From Flavobacteriaceae bacterium (GTDB lineage: Bacteria; Bacteroidota; Bacteroidia; Flavobacteriales; Flavobacteriaceae): a stretch of DNA of 64,000 nucleotides. Made by a program: the position numbers and the translations under genes. Shown here one piece after another: positions 26,752 to 36,881 of the stretch. Position 1 is the first letter of the stretch. Every line of letters starts with the position of its first letter. Under the pieces are notes generated by a model. That model had not been told where the DNA came from, ran no database searches, and saw nothing but the letters and a program-made list of their open reading frames with translations. The stretch covers positions 19,456 through 83,455 of the forward strand of contig JABHWD010000012.1 of the NCBI GenBank assembly GCA_018657955.1. Reading direction: 5' to 3'.

Positions 26752-27183
26752 TTAATATTCCTCTTCAATCAAGCTTTTTGATTTTTTTTCTAAACCAGTA
26801 CTATTAACCTTATTAGTTACTTTTCCAGTAATTCTCAAAATTACAGTAGAGTTTTGAGCATTTGAACTTACATATATAGATTTTCTGATTAAACCAATTC
26901 TATTTGTATCATATTTGACCTGTATTTTTTCTGATTCACCTGGTAGTACAGGTTTATTAGGCTTCTTTGGAATTGTACATCCACATGTTGATTTTACATT
27001 CGTAATTATTAAGGGAGAATTACCATCATTTGTAAACTTAAAATCTCGAATCCCATTTGAGCCTTTTTCAATTACCCCATAATCAATTTCTGTAGTTTCA
27101 AAATTAATTTTAGCAATTTTTTCTTGAGAAAATAAATTAAAATTTAAACCTATAGCAAAAATAATTAATAATATTTTTTTCAT
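26752..27183 (-). CDS. DUF1573 exported protein
   Basis: A 143-residue protein with a signal peptide (residues 1-19, ending NLFSQ) and one immunoglobulin-like DUF1573 domain, recognised by FETTEIDYGVIEKGSNGIRDF, FTNDGNSPLIIT, the STCGCTIP segment and KIQVKYDTNRIG. The domain is related to ASPM/HYDIN-type Ig folds and is abundant in Bacteroidota. Function unknown; periplasmic or surface location inferred. It is followed by a short charged tail and appears monocistronic, with its ATG divergent from valS. Confidence 0.88.
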   Translation of the reverse strand: MKKILLIIFAIGLNFNLFSQEKIAKINFETTEIDYGVIEKGSNGIRDFKFTNDGNSPLIITNVKSTCGCTIPKKPNKPVLPGESEKIQVKYDTNRIGLIRKSIYVSSNAQNSTVILRITGKVTNKVNSTGLEKKSKSLIEEEY

Positions 27184-27247
27184 TATGTTTAGTTAAAAAA
27201 TTAGACAGATAAATATAATTATAATTACCCAGATAAAGAAATATGAG

Positions 27248-27255
27248 TATTTTTG
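27248..27255 (+). promoter_or_regulatory. -7 box (TATTTTTG) of valS
   Basis: Matches TAnnTTTG and lies 22 bases upstream of the valS ATG at 27278, between divergent valS and the DUF1573 gene. No T-box-like leader is present in the short space. Confidence 0.5.
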
Positions 27256-27277
27256 TATTCAATCATAAATAAAAAAA

Positions 27278-29911
27278 ATGAGTATCAGTTCTAACTACAA
27301 TTTTAAAAATATTGAAGATAAGTGGTATTCATATTGGATTAAGAATAATTTTTTTCATTCTCAGCCAGATAAAAGAGAACCTTATACTATTGTAATTCCA
27401 CCACCTAATATTACAGGAATTTTGCATATGGGACATATGCTAAATAATACTATTCAAGATATTTTAATAAGAAGGGCTAGGTTATTAGGAAAAAATGCAT
27501 GTTGGATTCCAGGAACAGACCATGCATCTATTGCTACTGAAGCAAAGGTTGTAGAAAGTTTAAAAGAAAAGGGGATAGAAAAAAATGATTTAAGCAGAGA
27601 TGAGTTTATCAAACATGCATGGGACTGGAAGGGAAAGTATGGGGATATTATTCTTGATCAATTAAAAAAAATTGGTTGTTCTTGTGACTGGGATAGAACC
27701 AGGTTTACTCTAGATGAGAACATGAATAAATCCGTAATTTCTGTTTTTATAGATCTATATAATAAAGGTTTAATATATCGTGGATATAGAATGATTAATT
27801 GGGATCCTAAAGCACAAACAACTCTTTCAGATGAGGAAGTTAATTATATTGAAAAGAGAGATTTACTTTACTATGTTAAATATAAAATTGAAGGTGAAGA
27901 AGATTATGTAACTATTGCAACTACAAGGCCAGAGACAATTTTGGGAGATACTGCAATTTGTGTGAATTCAAAAGATGATCGATATAAAAAATTAAAAGGT
28001 AAACATGCGATAGTACCTATAGCAGAAAGGAAAGTTCCGATTATTTTTGACGATTATGTTGACATTGAGTATGGGACAGGATGTTTAAAGGTAACTCCAG
28101 CTCATGATATTAATGACAAACTAATTGGCGACAGACATGACCTGCAATTTATAGACATATTTAATGATGATGCTACACTGAACAAGCATGGTCTTCATCA
28201 TCAAGGAAAGGATCGATTCAAGGCAAGGAAAGATATTATACTTGAGCTAGATAAATTGGGTATTTTAGAAAAGCAAGAGGAAATTACTCACAATGTTGGA
28301 ATAAGTGAAAGAACAAATGAAATCATAGAGCCAAAATTTAGTTATCAATGGTTTTTAAAAATGGATAATCTAGCTAAGCCGGCAATTAATTCAGTGTTAG
28401 CAGAAAATGAAATTAAGTTATATCCAAAGAAGTTTGAAAAAACATTTAAACATTGGATGGAAAATATTAGAGACTGGAATATATCAAGACAGCTTTATTG
28501 GGGACATCAAATTCCAGCATATTTTTATGGAAATGAAAAGGATGATTTTGTAATTGCTCAGGATATAGAAAAAGCAATTGATTTAGCAAAAGAAAAAACG
28601 GGAAATAAAAGTTTAACTATAAACGATTTAAAACAAGAAGAAGATGTTCTGGATACATGGTTCTCCTCATGGCTATGGCCTATTAGTGTATTTGATGGCA
28701 TAAATAACCCAGACAATGAGGATTTTAATTATTATTATCCTACATCAGATTTGGTTACAGGTCCTGATATAATATTCTTTTGGGTAGCTCGAATGATAAT
28801 TGCTGGTTATGAGTTTAAGAAAAACAAACCATTTAACAATGTTTACTTCACTGGCATAGTTCGTGATAAGCAAAGAAGAAAAATGAGTAAATCATTAGGA
28901 AATTCACCAGATGCTTTGAAATTGATTTCAGAATATGGAGCTGATTCCGTAAGAGTTGGATTAATGATGAGTTCATCAGCAGGAAATGATTTATTATTTG
29001 ATGAGTCTTTATGTAATCAGGGCAGATTTTTTACTAATAAAATATGGAATTCTTTTAGACTAATTGATGGTTGGGAGATTAAGGATATTGATCAGCCAGA
29101 ATATTCTTCTGTGGTATTAGAGTGGTATGATAATAAATTTCAACATGTACTATCTCAAATTAATGATCATTTCGATAAGTTTAGAATTAGTGATGCACTA
29201 ATGTGTGTGTATAAATTGATATGGGATGATTTCTGCTCAGTATTGCTTGAAATTATTAAGCCAGAATTTGCTAAGCCAATTGATAAGAAAACATATGCTT
29301 CTTTAATTTTAATTTTTGAAAACAACTTAAAAATATTGCATCCATTTATGCCTTTTATTTCAGAAGAACTTTGGCAATCTGTAAACAAAAGAAAAGTAGA
29401 TCAGGCATTAGTTGTTTCAAGTTGGCCTGATTCTAAGTCGTACAATAATAAAATTATTGAAGAATTTAAATTTGTTTCCGATGTAATAACTTCCATTCGA
29501 TCACTAAGAAAAAAACATAATATTTCCTTTAAAGAAAGTATAGAATTAAGTGTTATAAACAATGAGGGAATATCTGATAAATATGATTCAATTATAAAAA
29601 AAATATGTAATGTTAATGCTGTATTATATGTAAAGAATGAAGTCAAAGGTGTTATTTCATTTAGAATGAATACAAACATCTATTTTATTCCATTATCTAC
29701 TGAAGTTGATGTTAAAGATGAGATATTAAAATTGGAGAATGAATTAAATTATAACTCAGGTTTCTTAAAATCAGTTGAAAAGAAATTATCTAATAAGAAA
29801 TTTGCAGAAAATGCTCCTGAAAGTGTTATAGAAATTGAAAAAAAGAAGAAGTCAGATGCTATGGCTAAAATTGATCTAATCAAAGAAAGTATTAAGAAAT
29901 TAAAAGGTTAG
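27278..29911 (+). CDS. valS: Valyl-tRNA synthetase
   Basis: Charges tRNA-Val. The 877-residue class I synthetase has the HIGH-type motif in PPPNITGILHMGHML (near residue 45), the editing domain with TTRPETILGDTAICV, the KMSKS motif in RRKMSKSLGNSP (near 535), the anticodon-binding domain, and a C-terminal coiled coil (about 815-877) typical of ValRS. Complete, with no sign of damage. Its stop codon overlaps that of the convergent psd gene. Confidence 0.97.
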   Translation: MSISSNYNFKNIEDKWYSYWIKNNFFHSQPDKREPYTIVIPPPNITGILHMGHMLNNTIQDILIRRARLLGKNACWIPGTDHASIATEAKVVESLKEKGIEKNDLSRDEFIKHAWDWKGKYGDIILDQLKKIGCSCDWDRTRFTLDENMNKSVISVFIDLYNKGLIYRGYRMINWDPKAQTTLSDEEVNYIEKRDLLYYVKYKIEGEEDYVTIATTRPETILGDTAICVNSKDDRYKKLKGKHAIVPIAERKVPIIFDDYVDIEYGTGCLKVTPAHDINDKLIGDRHDLQFIDIFNDDATLNKHGLHHQGKDRFKARKDIILELDKLGILEKQEEITHNVGISERTNEIIEPKFSYQWFLKMDNLAKPAINSVLAENEIKLYPKKFEKTFKHWMENIRDWNISRQLYWGHQIPAYFYGNEKDDFVIAQDIEKAIDLAKEKTGNKSLTINDLKQEEDVLDTWFSSWLWPISVFDGINNPDNEDFNYYYPTSDLVTGPDIIFFWVARMIIAGYEFKKNKPFNNVYFTGIVRDKQRRKMSKSLGNSPDALKLISEYGADSVRVGLMMSSSAGNDLLFDESLCNQGRFFTNKIWNSFRLIDGWEIKDIDQPEYSSVVLEWYDNKFQHVLSQINDHFDKFRISDALMCVYKLIWDDFCSVLLEIIKPEFAKPIDKKTYASLILIFENNLKILHPFMPFISEELWQSVNKRKVDQALVVSSWPDSKSYNNKIIEEFKFVSDVITSIRSLRKKHNISFKESIELSVINNEGISDKYDSIIKKICNVNAVLYVKNEVKGVISFRMNTNIYFIPLSTEVDVKDEILKLENELNYNSGFLKSVEKKLSNKKFAENAPESVIEIEKKKKSDAMAKIDLIKESIKKLKG

Positions 29912-30552
29912 TTTTCTGCAATAACTGAAATACTTCCTTTAACTTTTTGATTTATTTTAACATTTAGTTTAGTATTTAATGGAAGGAAAAGATCGATTCT
30001 AGATCCAAATTTAATAAAGCCAGCATCTTCACCTTGTTTAACTGTATTTGATACTTTGGCATAGTTAACAATTCTTCTTGCAATAGCTCCGGCTATTTGA
30101 CGATATAGGATTTTGCCAAAACTCCCATTTTCAATTACAATGCTAGTTCGTTCATTTTTTGTACTTGATTTCGGGTGCCATGCTACTAGGTATTTTCCAG
30201 GGTGATATTTTGAATAAACTACCCTCCCTGTCATAGGATACCTTGTTACATGAACATTTAGGGGGGACATAAATATGCTAACTTGAATTCTTTCATCCTT
30301 AAAAAACTCTGGCTCAAATACTTTTCCAATTATTACAATTTTGCCATCAACAGGTGATAATATATGCTTGTCATTAGAGTTAACTATAATTTTAGGGTTT
30401 CTAAAGAACTGTAGAATTAAAATAAAAACAACTACTAAAAAAATCTTTATAGGAGAATCATATTGAATTGAAAAGTAATCAAGACTTAAAATAATTGATA
30501 CTATAATTATAAAAGAAACAATAATTATAGTATAACCTTCTTTATGAAACAT
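29908..30552 (-). CDS. psd: Phosphatidylserine decarboxylase family protein
   Basis: Makes phosphatidylethanolamine from phosphatidylserine at the inner membrane. The 214-residue short form has two N-terminal membrane segments (about 7-26 and 33-50), the family sequence LSPVDGKIV, the MSPLNVHVTRYPMTG segment, and the self-cleavage site in IKFGSRIDLF, where the serine would become the pyruvoyl group. It overlaps cdsA by 11 bases, so both phospholipid genes are coupled. Confidence 0.93.
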   Translation of the reverse strand: MFHKEGYTIIIVSFIIIVSIILSLDYFSIQYDSPIKIFLVVVFILILQFFRNPKIIVNSNDKHILSPVDGKIVIIGKVFEPEFFKDERIQVSIFMSPLNVHVTRYPMTGRVVYSKYHPGKYLVAWHPKSSTKNERTSIVIENGSFGKILYRQIAGAIARRIVNYAKVSNTVKQGEDAGFIKFGSRIDLFLPLNTKLNVKINQKVKGSISVIAEN

Positions 30553-31375
30553 TTGAGAAGGTTTTTAGAAATAAATATATAAATGGACTTGCAAACATTA
30601 TACTATCAAGCCTGTCTAACAAACCTCCATGACCTGGTAATAATATACCACTATCTTTTACTAATGATTTTCGTTTGTATTTAGATTCAACTAAATCACC
30701 CATTGTTCCAAAAACACTAATTATTATTGAAATAATAAGCCAATTAGTAAAATTTAATTCACTAATATAATTAGCAATAGGTATACTACAAATACAACAA
30801 AAAAATAAACCACCAAGAAACCCTTCAACAGTTTTGTTTGGCGAAATAGTCATAAATAATTTTTGCTTACCAATTCTTTTACCAATAATAAATGCTAGAC
30901 TATCATTTACCCATACAAGCATAAAGCATCCAAGAATTAAATCAGGATTAAATTCATTATTATAGTTTCCAATAAGAAACATAAAAATGAATGAACTCGA
31001 TATATAAAAAACTGAGTTTATATATTTTCTTGTCAAGAATTCAGGTAAATCTTTAGTAACAAATAAGTCTCTTATTGAAAATAGCAGAACAAATATTGAA
31101 AAAACAAGTAAAATCTCTATAGTTTCATTAAAAAAAGAATTGCTTAGATCTAATGAGTTGAAATAGTAACTATAATATGAAAAGAAGCTAAATAATATTG
31201 TAAATATCACATATGAACTAATTCCTTTTTGCTTAATTAACTTATTAAATTCAGCATGTGAAATCAAGCCAAATACATAGATTAAAATAGTAAAGCTTAA
31301 GAAAGACTTTAAGGAAAGGAGAAATAATAGCCCATATATTAAACCAGTAATTGATCTTTTATGAATTTCTTTCAA
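30542..31375 (-). CDS. cdsA: Phosphatidate cytidylyltransferase
   Basis: Makes CDP-diacylglycerol, the precursor of all phospholipids. The 277-residue polytopic membrane protein has the CDS signature: SPNKTVEGFLGG, then GTMGDLVESKYKRKSLVKD and LPGHGGLLDRLDS, which carry the metal- and CDP-binding Asp residues. It sits between the LUD gene (1 base away) and psd (overlap), giving an operon ftsH-LUD-cdsA-psd. Confidence 0.95.
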   Translation of the reverse strand: MKEIHKRSITGLIYGLLFLLSLKSFLSFTILIYVFGLISHAEFNKLIKQKGISSYVIFTILFSFFSYYSYYFNSLDLSNSFFNETIEILLVFSIFVLLFSIRDLFVTKDLPEFLTRKYINSVFYISSSFIFMFLIGNYNNEFNPDLILGCFMLVWVNDSLAFIIGKRIGKQKLFMTISPNKTVEGFLGGLFFCCICSIPIANYISELNFTNWLIISIIISVFGTMGDLVESKYKRKSLVKDSGILLPGHGGLLDRLDSIMFASPFIYLFLKTFSNVS

Positions 31376-31376
31376 T

Positions 31377-31988
31377 TTATATTGTTCCTTTTTCTAATAA
31401 TATCAAATATAAGTTTTTTGCATTGGTTCCATAACTTAAAAAACCTTTTTCTTGAGAACTATGAAAATTTTTAATAGTAGTGATATTACTTGGAATTTTC
31501 TTGCTTTTTGATTTAATTTCTGCTAATCCTTCACCAATATTGTTTTTAAATTTTTTTGTGTCAGACAGAATAATTAAGTTGTTTGGGAAACCTGAAAGAT
31601 TTTTTTCTTCAATTTGATTTGATGAAATTAAAACAGATCCATCATTAGCAATTAAATTCTCGCAATCAGTTACAAAACATTTTGGATTCTCCTGGTTAAC
31701 TTTTATTGAATTCGGGAGCTTATAATTAGACTTAATTTTATTATTGATAATCAATAAATCTTCTTTAATCCAATTGTTTTCTTTTAGAATTAAACTTAAA
31801 TTTTCATTAAGCTCATTATAATTTTCACTATAAAGAAATTTCCCTCCATTATCTATAAAGTTTACAATAAACCTTTCTTCTATTGCAACTTTTACTTTAG
31901 GCATAAACTTGCTTTGTTCACGCTCTTGGCCTTCTTTAGATTTGTTTGTTCTGGGATTTCCTTTAAAAAGGTTATTAAAAAACTTCAA
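31377..31988 (-). CDS. LUD-domain protein (LutC/YkgG-like)
   Basis: A 203-residue protein with a basic N-terminus (1-25) and a LUD fold, recognised by CFVTDCENLIANDGSVLISSNQ and FPNNLIILSDTKKF. LUD proteins of the LutC type act in lactate utilisation, but stand-alone flavobacterial versions next to ftsH and cdsA have no known role. It ends with YLILLEKGTI. It is 83 bases downstream of the ftsH stop and probably in the same transcription unit. The assignment to lactate use is not supported by context, since no lutA or lutB is nearby. Confidence 0.78.
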   Translation of the reverse strand: MKFFNNLFKGNPRTNKSKEGQEREQSKFMPKVKVAIEERFIVNFIDNGGKFLYSENYNELNENLSLILKENNWIKEDLLIINNKIKSNYKLPNSIKVNQENPKCFVTDCENLIANDGSVLISSNQIEEKNLSGFPNNLIILSDTKKFKNNIGEGLAEIKSKSKKIPSNITTIKNFHSSQEKGFLSYGTNAKNLYLILLEKGTI

Positions 31989-32071
31989 TTTTTTTAAGCT
32001 ATTAAAAGTTAATTAAAATTAGGAAACTCTAAGGTTAATATAAAATGAAAGAATAATTAATTTCTATTTTT

Positions 32072-33985
32072 TTAGTATTTTTTTTTAAAAGAACGCTCCC
32101 CAAATATTTCTTCTAAGTTTTTTTTAAAAATCACCTCTTTTTTTAGCAATAATTCTGCTAATTTGATTAATTTCTCTTTATTCTTTTGAAGAATCTTTAG
32201 CGCTCTTTTATACTGACTTTCAATTATTAATGATATTTCTTTATCAATAGTCTCGGCAGTTTGTTCGCTATAAGGCTTAGTAAAACCATATTCATTTCCA
32301 TTTGATGAGTCATAATAGGTCAAATTACCAACTTTATCATTTAAGCCGTAAATTGTTACCATTGCTCTAGCCTGTTTAGTTACTTTTTCTAAATCACTTA
32401 GCGCTCCAGTTGATATTTTGTTAAAAATAACTTTCTCTGCAGCTCTACCTGCTAGTAATGAACACATTTCGTCTAGCATTTGTTCAGGCCTTACAATTAA
32501 CCTTTCTTCAGGTAGATACCATGCAGCTCCTAATGATTTACCTCTAGGCACAATTGTTACTTTAACTAGAGGAGAGGCATGCTCTAGCATCCAGCTTACA
32601 GTAGCATGACCAGCTTCATGATATGCAACTGCTTTTTTCTCATCTTCAGTAATTATCTTATTTTTTTTCTCTAAACCTCCAACTATTCTATCAACTGCAT
32701 CTAGAAAATCTTGTTTGCCAACAGATTTTTTATTTTTTCTTGCGGCTATTAATGCAGCTTCATTACAGACATTAGCAATATCAGCTCCAGAAAAACCAGG
32801 TGTTTGTTTTGAAAGAAAATCAACATCTACGCTAGCTGCTTTTTTTATTGGTTTTAAATGGACTTCAAATATTTCTTTCCTCTCTCTTATGTCAGGTAAA
32901 TCAACATAAATTTGTCTATCAAATCTTCCAGCTCTCATCAGTGCTTTATCCAATACATCAGCTCTGTTAGTAGCAGCAATAACTATAACATTAGTATTGG
33001 TTCCAAATCCATCCATTTCAGTTAGTAATTGATTTAGAGTATTTTCTCTTTCATCATTTGACCCTGTAAAATTACTTTTACCTCTTGCTCTACCAATGGC
33101 ATCAATTTCATCAATAAAAATGATTGATGGAGATGTTTCTTTTGCTTGTTTAAATAAATCTCTTACCCTAGATGCACCAACTCCTACAAACATTTCAACA
33201 AAATCAGATCCAGAAAGTGAATAAAAAGGAACTTTAGCCTCACCTGCAACAGCTTTTGCAAGAAGAGTTTTCCCAGTACCAGGAGCGCCGATTAATAATG
33301 CGCCTTTTGGAATTTTTCCTCCTAATGATGTGTATTTTTTTGGATTTTTTAAAAAATCAACAATTTCTTGTATTTCCTCTTTGGCACCCTCTAAACCTGC
33401 AACATCCTTGAATGTAATTTTTATATCAGCTTTTGCATCAAAAAGTTTGGCTTTTGATTTTCCAATATTAAAAATCTGCCCGCCTGCACCACCTGCACTT
33501 GATGACATTCTTCTCATTATGAATATCCATATAGCTATAATTACAATAAATGGAAGCATTGATATAAGAATATCACCCCAAACATTTTGTTCAGTAACAT
33601 AATTAGTTTCTATACTTAAATTATTCTCTCGTGATATTATAGCTAAATTGTTTTCAAAATTTTGTAAATCACCAAATTCAAATTTATAATTAGGATTTCG
33701 ATTGGAGATTGGAAGTAATGTTGTCTTTACAGTATTTCTATGAATATCTTTTAATTCAGCATCTCTAGTTAGATATACTCTAACTTCTCTCTTATTTATT
33801 ATTTCAATTTTTTCAACATCACCATCTTTAACAAATTCTAAAAATTTAGAAGGAGTTGTAGATATTGAGTCTTGATATCCTGAACTACCAGAATAAATAT
33901 TCAATAGCAGGAATAAGAAAATTATTCCACCATATATCCAATATTGGTTAAATGAGTTTTTATTCTGCAGTTTTTTGTTTTTCAT
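32072..33985 (-). CDS. ftsH: ATP-dependent zinc metalloprotease FtsH
   Basis: Membrane-bound AAA+ protease that degrades damaged or regulatory membrane and soluble proteins. Two membrane helices (about 15-31 and 139-157) flank a periplasmic domain; the Walker A GAPGTGKT is at 233-240, Walker [13 protein letters not shown] near 288-299, the second region of homology around 338-358, and the zinc motif HEAGH at 456-460. The 637-residue length is normal. The Ser/Gly/Ala-rich linker after the second helix ([10 protein letters not shown]) is typical. It follows rsfS by 5 bases. Confidence 0.97.
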   Translation of the reverse strand: MKNKKLQNKNSFNQYWIYGGIIFLFLLLNIYSGSSGYQDSISTTPSKFLEFVKDGDVEKIEIINKREVRVYLTRDAELKDIHRNTVKTTLLPISNRNPNYKFEFGDLQNFENNLAIISRENNLSIETNYVTEQNVWGDILISMLPFIVIIAIWIFIMRRMSSSAGGAGGQIFNIGKSKAKLFDAKADIKITFKDVAGLEGAKEEIQEIVDFLKNPKKYTSLGGKIPKGALLIGAPGTGKTLLAKAVAGEAKVPFYSLSGSDFVEMFVGVGASRVRDLFKQAKETSPSIIFIDEIDAIGRARGKSNFTGSNDERENTLNQLLTEMDGFGTNTNVIVIAATNRADVLDKALMRAGRFDRQIYVDLPDIRERKEIFEVHLKPIKKAASVDVDFLSKQTPGFSGADIANVCNEAALIAARKNKKSVGKQDFLDAVDRIVGGLEKKNKIITEDEKKAVAYHEAGHATVSWMLEHASPLVKVTIVPRGKSLGAAWYLPEERLIVRPEQMLDEMCSLLAGRAAEKVIFNKISTGALSDLEKVTKQARAMVTIYGLNDKVGNLTYYDSSNGNEYGFTKPYSEQTAETIDKEISLIIESQYKRALKILQKNKEKLIKLAELLLKKEVIFKKNLEEIFGERSFKKKY

Positions 33986-33990
33986 TAATA

Positions 33991-34353
33991 TTATTTTATA
34001 TCAATACTTTGTGCATCTCCCCAAAGCCCTTCAATATCGTAAAATTCTCTTTTGTGTTTTTGAAATACATGTACAACAACATCTATATAATCCATTAACA
34101 CCCATTCAGCACTCTCCATTCCTTCAATACCCCAGGCTTTATCTTTTAAAGTCTTACTTACTTTTTTATTTATAGAGCTAACTATTGCACTAACTTGAGT
34201 ATTTGAAGTGCCTTCGCAAATTACAAAATAATCACAAACTCTAGCTTCAAGGTTTCTAAGGTCAAGAATATTTATTTCTTTACCTTTTACTTCTTCAATA
34301 CTATTAACTATTGTTGAAATTAAATTATTAGAGCTTCTCTTTGTTTTCGCCAT
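33991..34353 (-). CDS. rsfS: Ribosome silencing factor
   Basis: RsfS binds uL14 on the large ribosomal subunit and blocks subunit joining when nutrients are scarce. The 120-residue protein contains LRNLEARVCDYFVICEGTSNTQVSAI (quoted in part), WGIEGMESAEWVLMDYIDVVVHVF and the final REFYDIEGLWGDA. The ATG at 34353 is chosen; a TTG precedes it directly. It heads the ftsH group and is divergent from birA, with only about 50 bases between the start codons. Confidence 0.95.
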   Translation of the reverse strand: MAKTKRSSNNLISTIVNSIEEVKGKEINILDLRNLEARVCDYFVICEGTSNTQVSAIVSSINKKVSKTLKDKAWGIEGMESAEWVLMDYIDVVVHVFQKHKREFYDIEGLWGDAQSIDIK

Positions 34354-34406
34354 CAATTCCTTTTATCTTGTTGTGCAAATTTATTATTTTTTTTTACTTT
34401 ATACAC

Positions 34407-35138
34407 ATGAATATTATCAAACTTGATGCCATAGATTCTACAAACAATTATTTTAAAAAAATAATATTAAATAAAGCTATTAGTGATTATACAGTTGTTA
34501 CTGCAAAATTTCAAACAGAAGGTAAGGGTCAGCTGGGAGCTAAATGGGAGTCAGAACATTCTAAAAACCTTATTTGCAGCATTTATAAGAAGAATATTAA
34601 AATTAAAGTGCAGAATCAATTTGTTATAAGTGCATTAGTTTCACTAGCTCTTATTAAAACATTAAGGAAAATTAATTTATCAAATTTACATATAAAGTGG
34701 CCAAATGACATAATGTCAGATAACAAGAAAATATGTGGAATTTTAATAGAAAATATTGTAAAAGAAAATTATATAAAAGACAGTGTAATAGGAATTGGAT
34801 TAAATGTAAACCAAACAATTTTCAATAATTTACCTAATGCAACTTCAATTCACAACTTGACAGGAACTCCATATAACAAAGATAAAATCCTTAAAGTTTT
34901 AGTAAATAACATTAAGCATTATTTTAATGTATTAAATAAATCTAGTATTAATTTGATTTATGAAAAATATGAAAGTTGCCTTTTTAGAATAAATAAGCCT
35001 TCTACTTTCAAGAATTCAAAAGGTGAGATTTTTAGTGGGTATATAAAAGGAATAACTTGTTCAGGAAAGCTTAATGTTATGCTTGAGGATAATTTACAAG
35101 AATCATATAATTTAAAGGAGATTTCAATACTCAATTAG
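34407..35138 (+). CDS. birA: Biotin--[acetyl-CoA-carboxylase] ligase
   Basis: Attaches biotin to the carboxyl-carrier protein. The 243-residue protein starting MNIIKLDAIDSTNNYFKK has the BirA core: TEGKGQLGAKWESE (the biotin/AMP loop, where the common GRGQ is changed to GKGQ), IKWPNDIMSDNKKICGILIE, and GIGLNVNQ. There is no N-terminal helix-turn-helix domain, so it is a ligase only and not a repressor. The frame is open upstream to 34341, but the chosen start fits the family. TACTTTAT ends four bases before this ATG. Confidence 0.94.
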   Translation: MNIIKLDAIDSTNNYFKKIILNKAISDYTVVTAKFQTEGKGQLGAKWESEHSKNLICSIYKKNIKIKVQNQFVISALVSLALIKTLRKINLSNLHIKWPNDIMSDNKKICGILIENIVKENYIKDSVIGIGLNVNQTIFNNLPNATSIHNLTGTPYNKDKILKVLVNNIKHYFNVLNKSSINLIYEKYESCLFRINKPSTFKNSKGEIFSGYIKGITCSGKLNVMLEDNLQESYNLKEISILN

Positions 35139-35141
35139 AGA

Positions 35142-35786
35142 TTAAATCCAGGCAGAAGGGTTTGCGTTCCATTTTTCAAGCATTTTGAATTCAATTTCAG
35201 AGATATATTTAGTTTTTTTAGCAATTCTTAATAATATAGAATAATTACTTAACGTTTTAACTTTTATTCCTTCATTATTAAGATTTTCTTTAGAAACATT
35301 AAACTCATAAGTAAAAATAGCTATCATGCCAATCACATTTAAACCGTGTGATTTTAAAGCTTTTATAGCACCAATACTACTTTTGCCGGTACTGATTAAG
35401 TCTTCAATTACCATTACATTTTTACCTTTTTTAATATCACCTTCTATTTGATTTTTTCTACCATGTTTCTTAGCTTCAGGTCTAACATATATAAAGGGGA
35501 GATCTAAATAATCTGCTACAAGCATACCAATTCCTATTGCCCCAGTTGCAACTCCGGCTATGGCATCAGGTTTTTCAAAACTTTCACTTATGACATGAGC
35601 TAAATATTTTTTTATACTATTTCTAATTTTAGGATTAGATAAGATAAGTCTATTATCACAGTAAATAGGAGATTTCCAGCCAGAAGCCCATATAAAAGGC
35701 TCATTTGGACTTAATTTTATTGCATTAATATCAAGTAGAATTTTAGCAGTTTCTTCTTGGTAGTTATTAAATTCCATTTCACACAT
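35142..35786 (-). CDS. pyrE: Orotate phosphoribosyltransferase
   Basis: Makes orotidine 5'-phosphate from orotate and PRPP in pyrimidine synthesis. The 214-residue protein has the PRPP-binding motif MVIEDLISTGKSSIGAI, the AGVATGAIGIGM segment and the flexible loop KKHGRKNQIEGD. The start MCEMEFNNYQEE contains a second ATG three codons in; the shorter form begins closer to known homologues. Its promoter overlaps head-to-head that of the divergent NUDIX gene. Confidence 0.95.
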   Translation of the reverse strand: MCEMEFNNYQEETAKILLDINAIKLSPNEPFIWASGWKSPIYCDNRLILSNPKIRNSIKKYLAHVISESFEKPDAIAGVATGAIGIGMLVADYLDLPFIYVRPEAKKHGRKNQIEGDIKKGKNVMVIEDLISTGKSSIGAIKALKSHGLNVIGMIAIFTYEFNVSKENLNNEGIKVKTLSNYSILLRIAKKTKYISEIEFKMLEKWNANPSAWI

Positions 35787-35796
35787 ATTTCTAAAA

Positions 35797-35813
35797 CAAA
35801 ATTAATAGTTTTG
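35797..35813. promoter_or_regulatory. Overlapping divergent -7 boxes of pyrE and the NUDIX gene
   Basis: The 17-base sequence CAAAATTAATAGTTTTG is nearly palindromic. Read rightwards it ends in TAGTTTTG (35806-35813) and read leftwards in TAATTTTG (35797-35804), both matching TAnnTTTG. The two boxes are separated by a single base, so RNA polymerase cannot open both promoters at the same time. Confidence 0.55.
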
Positions 35814-35830
35814 TTTAGTTTTTTTTAGTA

Positions 35831-36412
35831 ATGTACAAGATTTTTTATCTAGATAAGCCAATTGTAATTACAGATGTCAAATCTGACAACAAAAATGTAC
35901 ACAATATTAAGTTTAAAGATTTTAATCTTAAAAAGGCTTTAAAGAATCTTTCTAAAACAAATATATCATCTATAAGGATAATTGGAAAAGATAAAGAAAA
36001 ACTTCTTAAAAAATTTCTTAAACTTTTACCAAAGATAATAGCAGCAGGAGGTAAGGTCCTTAATCAAAAGGGGGAGATTCTGTTTATTTTTAGAAACAAT
36101 AAATGGGACTTACCAAAAGGAAAAGCTGAGTATAATGAAAATATTGCAGATACAGCCATACGTGAAGTTAAAGAAGAGACAGGAGTAACCAAATTAGTCA
36201 TTACCAAACCACTAGAAATTACTTATCATATTTTTAAAAAAAACAATACCTTCAGATTAAAAGTTACATACTGGTTTGAAATGAAATCCATGGCAGATAA
36301 TCAATTAATTCCGCAGGTTGAAGAAGGAATCACAAAAGCAGAGTGGATAAATAACTCAGAAATTGACAAAATAAAGAAGAAATGTTATGCCAATATTAGA
36401 TTATTGATTTAA
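35831..36412 (+). CDS. NUDIX hydrolase
   Basis: A 193-residue protein with an N-terminal region of about 70 residues rich in Lys and a C-terminal NUDIX domain. The box [23 protein letters not shown] (residues about 98-120) has the REVKEETG core of GX5EX7REUXEEXGU, preceded by WDLPKG. These enzymes hydrolyse nucleoside diphosphates linked to other moieties; the substrate here is unknown. It converges on coaD with a 4-base stop overlap. Confidence 0.88.
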   Translation: MYKIFYLDKPIVITDVKSDNKNVHNIKFKDFNLKKALKNLSKTNISSIRIIGKDKEKLLKKFLKLLPKIIAAGGKVLNQKGEILFIFRNNKWDLPKGKAEYNENIADTAIREVKEETGVTKLVITKPLEITYHIFKKNNTFRLKVTYWFEMKSMADNQLIPQVEEGITKAEWINNSEIDKIKKKCYANIRLLI

Positions 36413-36864
36413 CACCATCTAACAGATTTAGGAACAAGCTTAGTATATTCACCCTTATTAGTAATAATTTCTCTTACAATTGAGGAAGAAATATATGCTG
36501 TTTCAGGAGATGTTAAGAAGAAAATAGTTTCAATTCCTGTTAGTTTTTTGTTGGTTTGTGCAATAGTCTTTTCAAATTCAAAATCAGCTGGATTTCTTAA
36601 TCCTCGGACAATAAAATTTGCATTTATTTTTTTGCAGAAATCTACAGTTAAACCTTCATAGGTTAAAATTTTTATTTTTTCTTCATTAATAAATTCATCA
36701 TGTATAAATTTTTTTCTTTGATCTATAGAGAACATGCTTTCTTTAGTTGAATTTACTCCAATAGCCAGAACTATTTCATCAAATAGATTGAGACTTTTAT
36801 TGATGATATCACAATGACCCAAAGTTAATGGATCAAAAGACCCTGGAAAAACAGCTTTTTTCAT
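36409..36864 (-). CDS. coaD: Phosphopantetheine adenylyltransferase
   Basis: Catalyses the fourth step of coenzyme A synthesis. The 151-residue protein shows the nucleotidyltransferase motif [15 protein letters not shown] (T/HxGH), [13 protein letters not shown] and the C-terminal ISSSIVREI for ATP binding. Length is normal. It lies 17 bases downstream of ddl on the same strand and is probably cotranscribed. Confidence 0.96.
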   Translation of the reverse strand: MKKAVFPGSFDPLTLGHCDIINKSLNLFDEIVLAIGVNSTKESMFSIDQRKKFIHDEFINEEKIKILTYEGLTVDFCKKINANFIVRGLRNPADFEFEKTIAQTNKKLTGIETIFFLTSPETAYISSSIVREIITNKGEYTKLVPKSVRWC

Positions 36865-36881
36865 GATTCGAAATTACAAAT

